A DNA stretch of 64,000 nucleotides from an uncultured Hungatella sp. (lineage in GTDB: Bacteria > Bacillota > Clostridia > Lachnospirales > Lachnospiraceae), in assembly GCA_910577935.1 (NCBI GenBank), contig CAJTOT010000019.1, forward strand, positions 1 through 64,000, in the 5' to 3' direction. Every line of letters starts with the position of its first letter. Positions within the stretch are counted from its first letter, which is position 1. Both the position numbers and the translations under genes were made by a program. Below, in pieces: positions 25,686 through 34,285 of the stretch. The notes under the pieces were generated by a model, which did not search any database, was not told where the DNA came from, and saw only the letters and a program-made list of their open reading frames with translations.

Positions 25686-26060
25686 TTACACAAATTTATA
25701 AAAAGCTTCCGTCTCCCTGTCCCGGTACTCATGCTTCTCATAGTATCCGATCAGGTTCCCGTCCTGGCCGCGGAGAGCCACCATATACACGTCTTTATTT
25801 TCTTTCGGATTGAAAGATGTGTATATCCGGTTATGCTCTGTGCTCTCGCCGAACCAGGAGACGACTTCCTTTATCCGTTCCTGGCTTTTGGGGCCGTGAC
25901 AGAGCATAAGGCTCTTCCCCACAAGATCCGCGCCGCCTCTGGCCGCATATCGGGACACCGCCGCCGGGTTCATATAGATGATCTCATGGTCCAGGCCGCA
26001 GATGACCACAGGGCACAGATCCTGGTCGACGATGCTCTTAAAATACACTGACAGTTCCAT
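25686..26060 (-). CDS. Single-domain PAS protein
   Basis: A 124-residue protein that is essentially one PAS fold: LCPVVICGLDHEIIYMNPAAVSRYAARGGADLVGKSL, a helical middle and the closing strands VYMVALRGQDGNLIGYYEKHEY. Cys and His near CHGPKSQERI might contact a cofactor, but none is certain. With no attached kinase, cyclase or DNA-binding part it must act through a partner or as a small-molecule binder. AGGAGG precedes the ATG. It is last in the alpha-galactosidase transcript, 35 bases after the MIF-like gene. Confidence 0.8.
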   Translation of the reverse strand: MELSVYFKSIVDQDLCPVVICGLDHEIIYMNPAAVSRYAARGGADLVGKSLMLCHGPKSQERIKEVVSWFGESTEHNRIYTSFNPKENKDVYMVALRGQDGNLIGYYEKHEYRDRETEAFYKFV

Positions 26061-26095
26061 GGATTGTATTCCTCCTGCATGTTTTTCTGAAATTA

Positions 26096-26437
26096 CTAAA
26101 AGTTGCTCCCGTTCCAGCCCCAGTCAGATACCGGGTGATATGTGACGTAGACGGATCTCCCCGGAATTCCCAGCTCATCCTCAAGAATCTCACATATGCT
26201 GGCGGTCATGCGGTCATAGTCCGCCGGGGAGGCGCTGCCGTACAGGCTCACAGACACGTATGCCCCTCTCTCCAGCTTCTCCCCCGCCATCCACAGATCA
26301 TAATCGCTTTCAATTCCCACCATGAGATAGCTCTCTGTCTTGTGAAGGGCCGAAACGGCCCTGCCCAGCCTGGACTTGATGGCCTCCTTCTTGTCTTTCG
26401 CAACCGGTACTGTAATCTTAGAATCGATAAATGGCAT
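26096..26437 (-). CDS. MIF-like tautomerase-superfamily protein
   Basis: A 113-residue member of the macrophage migration inhibitory factor/tautomerase superfamily. The catalytic Pro2 (MPFID) is present, Lys33 corresponds to MIF Lys32, and the C-terminus SDWGWNGSNF matches the MIF ending (GWN-S-F). Two beta-alpha-beta repeats fit a trimer. Such proteins tautomerise keto-enol substrates; the natural substrate is unknown. AGGAGG lies seven bases before the ATG. It lies between a zinc-ribbon protein and a PAS protein behind an alpha-galactosidase. Confidence 0.83.
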   Translation of the reverse strand: MPFIDSKITVPVAKDKKEAIKSRLGRAVSALHKTESYLMVGIESDYDLWMAGEKLERGAYVSVSLYGSASPADYDRMTASICEILEDELGIPGRSVYVTYHPVSDWGWNGSNF

Positions 26438-26475
26438 ATAAATTCCTCCTGATCATCCACTTCTCCTGCAGGTTG

Positions 26476-26685
26476 TTATCCCTGGGGAAACAATGTGCAT
26501 CCCATATCCTTAAAATACTGTATCTTCTTCTCCAGATCCGCTCTGTCCACCTCAAAGCTGTCCGCCAGGCAGTCCAGGCAGTAGTACGTCTCACTGCCCC
26601 GGTTCACCAGCTTTTTCGTGAGACCGATCTCATCCGGCATCAGTTCTTTTTTACAGAGCCTGCAGTACTCCTTGTCCCTCTCCAT
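26476..26685 (-). CDS. Small zinc-ribbon protein
   Basis: A 69-residue protein with two CxxC pairs (CRLC at 8-11, CLDC near 36-39) spaced for a single zinc ribbon, then a charged helix and CTLFPQG. Function unknown; similar short proteins bind zinc and often attach to nucleic acid or a protein partner. It starts eight bases after the alpha-galactosidase stop and lacks a good ribosome site of its own, so translation probably continues from that gene. Confidence 0.65.
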   Translation of the reverse strand: MERDKEYCRLCKKELMPDEIGLTKKLVNRGSETYYCLDCLADSFEVDRADLEKKIQYFKDMGCTLFPQG

Positions 26686-26693
26686 GCCGTTTT

Positions 26694-27884
26694 TTAACTG
26701 TGAAAGGGCGCCAGGCGGCAGAGGAACACTTTGCAGTCATGTCCCGGGACAGACACGGTGTAGTAATCCCGCTTTACGCCCAGCTCCTCGCCTGTGAACA
26801 CATCTCTCATGTCAAACCCATAGCCCGACGAATAGGGCACGCCGGCATCGGCAAAAATAAAGCTGATGTCCCTCTCTTCCGTGAACAGGTTGTAGTAGGC
26901 GATGACAAACTCATTGTCTGACAGATGCTTTATAAAGGTAAACAGCTGGTCCTTCACCGCCCGCAGCGGCTCTACGGCGTTCTCCCTGTCCTCCTCCGGG
27001 ACCATGACGCTTCTCCTGCCCACCAGGCAGGGAGGACGGCACTCCAAGTCCTGGTCAATGCGGATCAGCTCCTTATTCAGCAGCAGCTTCTTCATCTGGG
27101 GGACCAGATTCCTGATGTCAGCCCCTATCATCAGCGGCGCTCCCGCAAGGCACCACAGAGAAAACTGCATCCTGTATTCCCCGTCCGTGCACGGCTTTCC
27201 GATGGCCACGTTGCCTTGGTTGTACATACCCACAGTCAGCATATCCAGGTCGTTGAAGCAGTAAGGCCCTGACTGGCACAGATGCTCCAGCTGGGACTGG
27301 AAGATGCCCATGAAAGAACGGAAATTGTCAAAAATATCCCCTGTGGACCGATACATGTGGGCGCCGATGGACCGCATCCAGTTCCACGACTGCTGGTGGC
27401 CCCAGTTGCATGCCGCGAAGCAGATCTCCCTCCCCGTGGCCTTGAGGGCCATGCTCATGGTGTGATAGCGGTTGACCCCGTCTGCATTCCTGGGGAAATT
27501 GCAGTAGTCATATTTTAAGTAGTCCACTCCCCACCGGGCAAACAGCCTGGCATCCTCATACTCATGGTCGTAGCTGGATGGGTATCCTGCGCAGGTGAGA
27601 ATCCCCGCGCAGGAATACATCCCAAACTTGAGACCTTTCCCGTGGACATAATCCGCCACGGCCTTCATGCCGTGAGGAAACTTCTCCGGGTCCGGCACCA
27701 GATTGCCGTCACTGTCCCGCTCCTTCAGAGACCAGCAGTCATCAATCACCAGATACTCATACCCCGCATCCCGGTATCCCTCCCGAACCATGGTGTCCGC
27801 GATCTGAAAAATCAGCTTCTCATCAATATCTTTCCCGAACGTATTCCATGAATTCCACCCCATAGGCGGCTTTGCTGCTATCAT
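26694..27884 (-). CDS. Alpha-galactosidase (GH27)
   Basis: Retaining glycoside hydrolase removing terminal alpha-1,6-galactose from melibiose, raffinose-type sugars or galactolipids. Family 27 marks: PPMGWNSWNTFG (7-18), DDCW (48-51), nucleophile Asp126 in YLKYDYCNF and acid/base Asp183 in RSTGDIF. No signal peptide, so cytoplasmic; 396 residues is usual for bacterial GH27. Raffinose would connect it to the sucrose genes, but they are 20 kb away. It begins the transcript alpha-galactosidase, zinc ribbon, MIF-like, PAS and has a promoter overlapped by a perfect palindrome. Confidence 0.88.
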   Translation of the reverse strand: MIAAKPPMGWNSWNTFGKDIDEKLIFQIADTMVREGYRDAGYEYLVIDDCWSLKERDSDGNLVPDPEKFPHGMKAVADYVHGKGLKFGMYSCAGILTCAGYPSSYDHEYEDARLFARWGVDYLKYDYCNFPRNADGVNRYHTMSMALKATGREICFAACNWGHQQSWNWMRSIGAHMYRSTGDIFDNFRSFMGIFQSQLEHLCQSGPYCFNDLDMLTVGMYNQGNVAIGKPCTDGEYRMQFSLWCLAGAPLMIGADIRNLVPQMKKLLLNKELIRIDQDLECRPPCLVGRRSVMVPEEDRENAVEPLRAVKDQLFTFIKHLSDNEFVIAYYNLFTEERDISFIFADAGVPYSSGYGFDMRDVFTGEELGVKRDYYTVSVPGHDCKVFLCRLAPFHS

Positions 27885-27915
27885 ACATCATCCTCCAGTC
27901 TGAATCTGTCATCAC

Positions 27916-27958
27916 TTATATGATTTCCAATCATATAACACGGAAAATATTCTGTAAA
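27916..27958 (-). promoter_or_regulatory. Alpha-galactosidase promoter with palindromic operator
   Basis: Minus strand: TTTACA (27953-27958), 17-base spacer, TATGAT (27930-27935). A perfect palindrome TTATATGATT-N3-AATCATATAA occupies 27916-27938 and covers the -10 box, as a repressor site would. No regulator gene is adjacent, so the protein is encoded elsewhere. Confidence 0.7.
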
Positions 27959-27987
27959 TAGATTTTTGTCTGCTAAATATAGAAAAA

Positions 27988-29211
27988 TCACGGTCTGTAA
28001 GTGATGGCCCCATAGGCATCCAGCATCCCGCCGGAGGCCACCTTTCCCTCAAGGCCTTCCATGGGACGGGCTGAATTTATGATAGCCTCCCTTACTTCCA
28101 TAAGGCTCAAATCCGTTCTGCACGAGTACACCAGGGCTGCCGTCCCCGTCACCATAGGCGCCGCCATGGAGGTTCCTGTCATAAAGGCGTATCCGCCGGG
28201 TATGGAGCTGAGAATATGGGTCCCCGGAGCCGCAATGTCCACGCTGACCGGGCCATAATTCGAGCTCTCGTCCAGAGTCCCGTCAAACATCAGATTGCCC
28301 GCGGCGATGATATTCTCCTCCGGAAAAGACGCCGGATACATGGGAACCTTGTCGATGTCGCCCCCTGTCCCTCCGGCATCCCCGTTGCCGGCGGAAACCA
28401 CAAAAAGCATGTGGGAATTCCTGATTAAGGCTCTCATCTCCTCGTCATAGACAAGACTGCCGATGCTTAAGTTGCAGATGTCAGCCCCGTTGTCCTGAGC
28501 GTAGCGGATAGCCAGTTTTACATTAGACGCCACACCTGTCCCCTCCTGTGAGCCCAGAACCTTTAATATCATGAGTTTTACATAACCGCTGTCCGCGATT
28601 CCCGTAACCCCCTGTCCGTCCCACGCAGCGGCTATGATTCCCGCTCCGTGTGTGCCGTGGTCGTCCTCCGGCCCCGTATATACCTGGCTGTTTCCGGAAT
28701 AAAAATTCCACCCGTTGATGTCGTCTATATAGCCGTTGTTGTCATTGTCTATGCCGTCTCCGGGGATCTCATCCTGGTTGACCCAGAGAGAACCTGCCAG
28801 CTCCTCGTGGCTGATATCCACTCCCGTGTCAATCACCGCCACAGTCACGGGACGCCGCCCGGCGGTCTGCTCATACACCTGCCAGGCAGCCTCCGCCCGG
28901 ATATCCACTCCCTCCACGCTGTCCGTTATCTTCTCCCAGGAATCCCAGCCCCTGCCGGCAGCCGGCCCGCTCTCTCCCGGGCCGTTTTCTTCTCCTGCCT
29001 GACCGTCTAGGCACACTGACGTGATTCTCTGAAGCCTGCCGTCATTCCTCAGCGCCCACTGGGACTCATAGTAAGAATTCCCCGATGCAGGCGGCAGGAT
29101 CTCTTCCTGGACGGCATGGGACTTATAGTCCGGCTGCTCTTTCCTGCCGTCAAAAGAAACAAGCAGCAAGGCCGCGCCCAATATCAGAATACAAATTCTC
29201 TTGCCTCTCAC
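27988..29211 (-). CDS. Subtilisin-family serine protease
   Basis: A 407-residue S8 peptidase. A hydrophobic N-terminal segment (about 5-20) without lipobox suggests export or an anchor, and a ~100-residue pro-region precedes the catalytic domain. The triad is Asp128 (AVIDTGVD), His185 (DDHGTHGAG) and Ser348 (GTSMAAPMVTG). DNDNNGYIDDINGW shows the calcium-binding insertion seen in many subtilases. The start is GTG with GAGAGG ten bases before it, 13 bases after the glgX stop and within a short tandem duplication. Target unknown; co-transcription with a debranching enzyme is odd. Confidence 0.85.
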   Translation of the reverse strand: MRGKRICILILGAALLLVSFDGRKEQPDYKSHAVQEEILPPASGNSYYESQWALRNDGRLQRITSVCLDGQAGEENGPGESGPAAGRGWDSWEKITDSVEGVDIRAEAAWQVYEQTAGRRPVTVAVIDTGVDISHEELAGSLWVNQDEIPGDGIDNDNNGYIDDINGWNFYSGNSQVYTGPEDDHGTHGAGIIAAAWDGQGVTGIADSGYVKLMILKVLGSQEGTGVASNVKLAIRYAQDNGADICNLSIGSLVYDEEMRALIRNSHMLFVVSAGNGDAGGTGGDIDKVPMYPASFPEENIIAAGNLMFDGTLDESSNYGPVSVDIAAPGTHILSSIPGGYAFMTGTSMAAPMVTGTAALVYSCRTDLSLMEVREAIINSARPMEGLEGKVASGGMLDAYGAITYRP

Positions 29212-29224
29212 TTTTTCTTGCCTC

Positions 29225-31375
29225 TCACTTCTTTGTCACGCCTTTCCAGACCATCACGCTCCTTGGATTGATGGCAAATCTTCCTCTATGCCTGCACTTG
29301 TCCCCGGTTTTGTCAGGATTCCATGTATTGACTTCCAGTTTCCAGCACATAGTCTCAGGGAGCTCCGGAAGCAGCACCTCCAGTTCCTCCCAGTAGGCGT
29401 TGGAGGCCAGATAGATAATCTCCGGTTCTCTTCCCTTCTCCTGGCCCGCGAAGAGGACTCCCACATATCTCTCATGCTCGGCGAACTGTCCTCTCCAGGG
29501 CTTTACCCCGTGAAAGCTGATATCCGGAAAACCGCACGCCCCGTCGCTGATATTGGTTCTCAGAATCCGGTGCTCCTTGCGGAAATGGATCATATGGCTG
29601 AAAAAACGGAACATGTCCCGGTTCTCCTCAAGCCGGTTCCAGTCCAGCCACGACGTGATGTTGTCCTGGCAGTAGGCGTTATTATTGCCGAACTGGGTGT
29701 TGCAGAACTCGTCTCCCGCCAGGAACATGGGAATCCCCCGGCTGCACATGAGGATCGCGAAGGAGTTGCGCATCATCCGGTGTCTCAGCTTGTTGATCTC
29801 AGGGTCATCGGTATCCCCCTCCGCCCCGCAGTTCCAGCTGGAATTGTCCCCGGCCCCGTCCGTGTTGTTCCAGCCGTTCTTCTCGTTATGCTTCTCGTTG
29901 TAGGAAAACAGGTCGTACAGGGTAAAACCGTCATGGCAGGTGATAAAGTTCACGGAGGCGTTGGTCCTGGTGCTGACCTCATAGATGTCCCTGGAGCCGG
30001 CTATGCGCAGGGCTGCCGCCTGGGACATGCCCGCATCGCCCTTCAGGTAGCGGCGCATGTCGTCCCGGTATCTTCCGTTCCACTCTGCCCACCGGTTCCA
30101 GGACGGGAACGTGCCCACCTGATATAAGCCCACGGCATCCCACGCCTCCGCGATCAGCTTCACATCCCCCAGAATGGGGTCAAAGGCGAGAGACTGGAGA
30201 AGGGGCGGCTTGTTCATAGGCGTTCCGTCCTCATTGCGCCCCATAATTGAGGCCAGATCAAAGCGGAAGCCGTTGACCCGGTAGGTGGTCACCCAGTACC
30301 GCAGACAGTTGAGAATCATCTGGTGCACGATGGGGTGATTGCAGTTTAGGGAGTTGCCGCATCCGCTGAAATTATAATAGTAGCCTTCCGGCGTGAGAAG
30401 ATAATAAATATTGTTGTCAAAGCCCTTAAAAGAAAAGAACGGCCCGTCCTCGTTCCCCTCGGCCGTATGGTTAAACACCACGTCAAGATACACTTCTATC
30501 CCGTGCTGGTTGAAGACCTGGATCAGATTCTTCAGCTCGTTGCCCTCCCGGTTGTACTCCTCGCTGGCTGTGTAACTGGTGTTTGGGGCAAAAAAGCTGA
30601 CCGTGTTGTATCCCCAGTAATTATAAAGCTTCTCTCCATCCACTTCCCGGTAATCCTGCATCTCGTCGAACTCAAAAATAGGCATCAGCTCCACCACGTT
30701 CACTCCCAGCTCCAGAAGATAGGGGAGCTTCTCCATAAGGCCGGCGAAGGTTCCGGGGTGGAACACGCCGGAAGACTTGTCCTTGGTAAACCCCCTCACG
30801 TGCAGCTCATAGATAATCAGATCCTCCATGGGGAGCAGCGGCTGCTTGGATGTGCCCCAGTCGAAATCATCCTTCACCACTCTCGCCTTATAGTGCTGAT
30901 TGTGGGGAGCCGAATCCCCCCACAGGCTCTGTCCCGTGACCGCCTTGGCATAAGGGTCCAGCAGATACTTGGTCTTGTCAAAAATCAGGCCCTTTTTCGG
31001 GTCGTAGGGGCCATCCACACGGTATGCGTACTCAAATTCCTCGATATTCAGTTTAAAGACGATCATGGAATACACATTGCCGATCCGATAGTGTCCGGGG
31101 AAGGGGATCACCGCGAAAGGCTCCTCCTCCATGCGGTTAAAAAGCAGCAGCTCTATAGAAGTCGCCCCGTGAGAATACACAGTAAAGTTCACTCCGCCGG
31201 GGATGGCTGTAGCCCCGTTGATCTCATAAAAGCCCGGCCGCACGTCAAACCCCGCAATATGGTCCATGGGAACCAGATGGATGGTTCTGGGAAGGCTGAA
31301 CTCCTTCGCCTGTCCTCCCTGCGCCTTGTCTGTCATCCCGCCGGCAGCCGTCATCACTCTTTTTCTTTCCTCCAT
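29225..31375 (-). CDS. glgX: Glycogen debranching / isoamylase-type GH13 enzyme
   Basis: Hydrolyses alpha-1,6 branches of glycogen or maltodextrin. An N-terminal CBM48 (about 45-140) precedes the GH13 barrel. Visible catalytic segments are NGFRFDLASIMG (nucleophile Asp about 373), LIAEAWDAVG (acid Glu about 410) and FITCHDGFTLYD (Asp about 482). 716 residues fits GlgX. The start at 31375 follows GGAGGAGG; an in-frame codon at 31441 is unsupported. It has its own TTGTGT-17-TATAAT promoter, and no other glycogen genes are nearby. Confidence 0.87.
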   Translation of the reverse strand: MEERKRVMTAAGGMTDKAQGGQAKEFSLPRTIHLVPMDHIAGFDVRPGFYEINGATAIPGGVNFTVYSHGATSIELLLFNRMEEEPFAVIPFPGHYRIGNVYSMIVFKLNIEEFEYAYRVDGPYDPKKGLIFDKTKYLLDPYAKAVTGQSLWGDSAPHNQHYKARVVKDDFDWGTSKQPLLPMEDLIIYELHVRGFTKDKSSGVFHPGTFAGLMEKLPYLLELGVNVVELMPIFEFDEMQDYREVDGEKLYNYWGYNTVSFFAPNTSYTASEEYNREGNELKNLIQVFNQHGIEVYLDVVFNHTAEGNEDGPFFSFKGFDNNIYYLLTPEGYYYNFSGCGNSLNCNHPIVHQMILNCLRYWVTTYRVNGFRFDLASIMGRNEDGTPMNKPPLLQSLAFDPILGDVKLIAEAWDAVGLYQVGTFPSWNRWAEWNGRYRDDMRRYLKGDAGMSQAAALRIAGSRDIYEVSTRTNASVNFITCHDGFTLYDLFSYNEKHNEKNGWNNTDGAGDNSSWNCGAEGDTDDPEINKLRHRMMRNSFAILMCSRGIPMFLAGDEFCNTQFGNNNAYCQDNITSWLDWNRLEENRDMFRFFSHMIHFRKEHRILRTNISDGACGFPDISFHGVKPWRGQFAEHERYVGVLFAGQEKGREPEIIYLASNAYWEELEVLLPELPETMCWKLEVNTWNPDKTGDKCRHRGRFAINPRSVMVWKGVTKK

Positions 31376-31462
31376 GTTACCTCCTCCGCTCCCTGCCGGG
31401 AGCCTGATTCTATTGTTCTTCAGATGATGCTCATCGTACATAGCTCTCTGACTTTCATGTCA

Positions 31463-31491
31463 ATTATATTCGACTTTCACTCATTACACAA
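31463..31491 (-). promoter_or_regulatory. Promoter of glgX
   Basis: Minus strand TTGTGT (31486-31491), 17-base spacer, TATAAT (31463-31468), about 90 bases before the glgX ATG. It lies downstream of the structured sequence that ends the SOS gene unit. Confidence 0.65.
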
Positions 31492-31507
31492 GGAAAAAAG
31501 AAAATTT

Positions 31508-31579
31508 TTTCCGTCCGGACGCCCTTTATCGGACAGGCGGTCGGAGGCTCTCCGGAGCGTCCGACTCCGCAGACGGAAA
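31508..31579 (-). terminator. GC-rich stem structure, probable terminator
   Basis: TTTCCGTC (31572-31579, read on minus) pairs with GACGGAAA (31508-31515), enclosing an inner GTCGGA/TCCGAC stem (31540-31545/31560-31565). A run of A then T residues follows on the minus strand. It probably terminates the SOS-regulated small gene before the glgX promoter; the fold is larger than a simple terminator. Confidence 0.45.
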
Positions 31580-31630
31580 CTCCCCGGCCAAAATCATGGC
31601 CCGCAGCGGGAAACAGGGAGTCCTCCCTCC

Positions 31631-31894
31631 TCAAAAACGGGCAGCCAAACGCCTGGACGGCTTCCGGAAAGGAAGTCTGGATGAGTCCATCAGGGACACG
31701 CTGTATATGGAAGTCTGCCGATCCGCCTTATAGGCCCGGTCACGGATCGTCAGTGCCATAAAAACCGTAATCTCGATCTCTGTGTCGTAGTAGTACAGGC
31801 AGGCGCTGGTATGAGTCACTACATCCAGAATAAGAAGTCTGGCGTCTTCATTCTCAAATGTCACACGGTTCAGATTGGTCTTTGTTATCATCAT
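31631..31894 (-). CDS. Small SOS-controlled protein, unknown function
   Basis: An 87-residue protein I do not recognise. It starts MMITKTNLNRVTFENEDARL, has no signal peptide or membrane segment, a central aromatic/acidic stretch (LYYYDTEIEITVFMALTIRD) and a basic tail ending RLAARF. AGGAGG lies nine bases before the ATG. What marks it out is its promoter: a perfect TTGACA-17-TATAAT with two GAAC-N4-GTTC LexA boxes, so it should be silent until DNA damage. Division inhibitors such as YneA, or toxins, occupy this regulatory niche in other Firmicutes, but YneA features (membrane helix, LysM) are absent. Confidence 0.65.
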   Translation of the reverse strand: MMITKTNLNRVTFENEDARLLILDVVTHTSACLYYYDTEIEITVFMALTIRDRAYKADRQTSIYSVSLMDSSRLPFRKPSRRLAARF

Positions 31895-31921
31895 GTTCCA
31901 TTTCCTCCTGAACATTATTCC

Positions 31922-31969
31922 GAACATCTGTTCTGATTATATTATACGAACATTTGTTCTTATTGTCAA
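31922..31969 (-). promoter_or_regulatory. SOS promoter: consensus boxes with two LexA sites
   Basis: Minus strand: TTGACA (31964-31969), 17-base spacer, TATAAT (31941-31946), both perfect. GAACAAATGTTC (31948-31959) lies in the spacer and GAACAGATGTTC (31922-31933) just after the -10. Both match the Firmicute LexA/DinR box GAAC-N4-GTTC exactly, and their centres are 26 bases apart. Confidence 0.88.
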
Positions 31970-31978
31970 CAGGAAATT

Positions 31979-34237
31979 TCACCGAATCACCAGCCGCCCG
32001 TCCTTCTCGTCCAACATACACTTTCCGCCCTTTTTCAGCTTTCCAAACAGCAGAAGCTCTGCCAGAAGAGGCTTCACCTCCCCCGAGATGACGCGGTCTA
32101 TCTCTCTCGCCCCGTATTCCATGGTGATTCCCGCCTTCTTCACATGTTCCCTGGCCCGGGGGGTGACGGACATCTCCACTTTCTTTAAAAGCAGCTTTTC
32201 CCCAAGTTCCCCCAGCTTCTTCTCGGTAATCTTTCCTGCCATATCATCGTCCATGCCGCGAAACAGGACAATCCGGCTCAAGCGGTTGCGGAATTCCGGC
32301 TGGAACGTCCGTTTTACCGCGTCCGTCAGCGCCTCCGCGTCGTACTGTCCGCCGCCGAAGCCGATGCGCCCCTTTCCCACCTGGTCCGCCCCCGCGTTGG
32401 AGGTCATGATCAGGATAATATTCCGAAAATCTGCCTTTCTCCCCTGGTTGTCCGTCAGGGTGGCATAGTCCATGACCTGGAGAAGCACATTGAAAATATC
32501 CGGGTGGGCCTTCTCGATCTCGTCCAGGAGAAGGACGCCGTGGGGATGGCGGCGGATCTCCTCGGTGAGAATGCCTCCCTCCTCGTACCCTACATACCCT
32601 GCCGGGGCGCCGATGAGCTTTGCCACTGTGTGCTTCTCCGCGTACTCGCTCATGTCAAACCGCATGAAAGAGATTCCCAGCTCCGAGGCAAGGGCCTTGG
32701 CAAGCTCCGTCTTCCCCACGCCCGTAGCTCCCACGAACAAAAAGGAGGCCACCGGCTTCCCTTCCTCATTCAGCCCCGCTTTTGAAAATTTCACCGCGTT
32801 GCTCACCTGCTTCACCGCGTCCTCCTGACCGAAAATCTGCTTTTTCAGATCTTCCTCCAGGCCGGCGAGCCTCTCCATGTCCCCTTTCTCCATGGTTCCC
32901 ATGGGAATGCCGCAGGTCTTGGACAGAACCTGGTCCAGGAGGGCCTTGTTCACGGTCTGCCTCTTCTGCTCCAGCGGGTGGAGCCTGCGCCACGCCCCCG
33001 CCTCGTCCATAAGGTCGATGGCCTTGTCGGGAAGAAACCGCTCATTGATATACCTGCTGCTTATATCCACCGCGTGCTCCAGCACTCCCTTGTTGTACTT
33101 CACGCCGTGAAATCTTTCATATCCTGATTTCAGGCCCTTTAATATCTCCACTGCCTCCTCTCTTGAGGGCTCACCGATATCCACCTTCTGAAACCGCCGC
33201 GCCAGGCTTTTGCTGACGGAAAAATGTTTTTTGTACTCCTCGTAGGTGGTGGCCCCCATAAACCGGATGGTCCCGGCTGCCAGATAGGGCTTTAGGAGGT
33301 TGGCCGCGTCCAGGCTGCCGCCTCCCGCCGCCCCCGCTCCCACGATATTGTGGATCTCATCTATATAGAGCACAGGCCTGGTCTCGCCGGAAAGCCCGTC
33401 CATGATCTCCTTAAAACGCTTTTCAAAATCGCCTCTGTACTGGGTGCCTGCCAGCAGCCCTCCCAGATCCAGGGCATAAAGCCTGGCTCCTTTCAAGGGC
33501 TCCGGAACCTGCCCGCCTGCCACTCTCCTTGCCAGCCCGTAGGCCAGGGCAGTCTTGCCAACCCCCGGCTCCCCCACATGGAGCACGTTGTTTTTATCCT
33601 TCCGGCACAGGATCTGGATAGTCCTCTCCATCTCCGCCTCTCGGCCTATGAGAGGATTCTTGTCCCCGCAGGTCTCGTTCATGTCCTCCAGGTAGGACCT
33701 CCACCTCCGGCTTCTCACGGAAGCCTCCTCCCCGCCTGCATATTCCGGCTCCTGGTCTGCCAAACCGCCCCCGTCTTTCTCCGGGCTGTCCCAGACCTCC
33801 TGGTCTCTCTCCTCCCCCAGGCTCTCCCTGGACATCTCCCCCATAACCTCAATCAGGTCCACATCCTGCTCCGCCAGATAATAGACTCCGTAGCTGTCCT
33901 CCAGCCGCAGAACAGAAGACAGAAAATGGCTGACCCCGATGGCGTCCCTGCCGCTGGCCCTGGCCTGCCCCTCGGACATGCGCAGCACTCTGTCGGTGTC
34001 GGCGGTGAGAACCGCATTCTCCCCTTCCGTCTTTCCCGCCTGCTCTTTGAGAAAGCCTGCAAGCTTCTGCCGAAGCCTCTCAACATCGCCCCCCGCCGCT
34101 TCATACTCCCTGACAAACTCCTGGTCAAAACTCATGCCATAAATCATGTGCTCCGGCATAAAGTAGCGGTGCCTGTTCTCCCTGGCCAGCCTTACCGCCC
34201 TCTCCATCACCTGCTGCATATTTTTGGTAAATTCCAT
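31979..34237 (-). CDS. clpA: ClpA-type AAA+ unfoldase of the Clp protease
   Basis: A double-ring ATPase that unfolds proteins and feeds them to ClpP. An N-terminal Clp_N repeat domain (about 1-140) is followed by D1 with Walker A GEPGVGKT (222-229) and D2 with Walker A GATGVGKT (503-510) and LLLDEIEKAHPD. The middle region is short, as in ClpA rather than ClpC/ClpB. IGF (625-627) is the ClpP-docking tripeptide. 752 residues is typical. A ClpS gene precedes it by 48 bases; ClpP is not in the window. The SOS promoter of the next gene begins ten bases after its stop. Confidence 0.93.
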   Translation of the reverse strand: MEFTKNMQQVMERAVRLARENRHRYFMPEHMIYGMSFDQEFVREYEAAGGDVERLRQKLAGFLKEQAGKTEGENAVLTADTDRVLRMSEGQARASGRDAIGVSHFLSSVLRLEDSYGVYYLAEQDVDLIEVMGEMSRESLGEERDQEVWDSPEKDGGGLADQEPEYAGGEEASVRSRRWRSYLEDMNETCGDKNPLIGREAEMERTIQILCRKDKNNVLHVGEPGVGKTALAYGLARRVAGGQVPEPLKGARLYALDLGGLLAGTQYRGDFEKRFKEIMDGLSGETRPVLYIDEIHNIVGAGAAGGGSLDAANLLKPYLAAGTIRFMGATTYEEYKKHFSVSKSLARRFQKVDIGEPSREEAVEILKGLKSGYERFHGVKYNKGVLEHAVDISSRYINERFLPDKAIDLMDEAGAWRRLHPLEQKRQTVNKALLDQVLSKTCGIPMGTMEKGDMERLAGLEEDLKKQIFGQEDAVKQVSNAVKFSKAGLNEEGKPVASFLFVGATGVGKTELAKALASELGISFMRFDMSEYAEKHTVAKLIGAPAGYVGYEEGGILTEEIRRHPHGVLLLDEIEKAHPDIFNVLLQVMDYATLTDNQGRKADFRNIILIMTSNAGADQVGKGRIGFGGGQYDAEALTDAVKRTFQPEFRNRLSRIVLFRGMDDDMAGKITEKKLGELGEKLLLKKVEMSVTPRAREHVKKAGITMEYGAREIDRVISGEVKPLLAELLLFGKLKKGGKCMLDEKDGRLVIR

Positions 34238-34285
34238 AATCGTCCCTCTTCTCTGCCGCCCTTGCCGCCGCTCTCCGGCGCCCCT

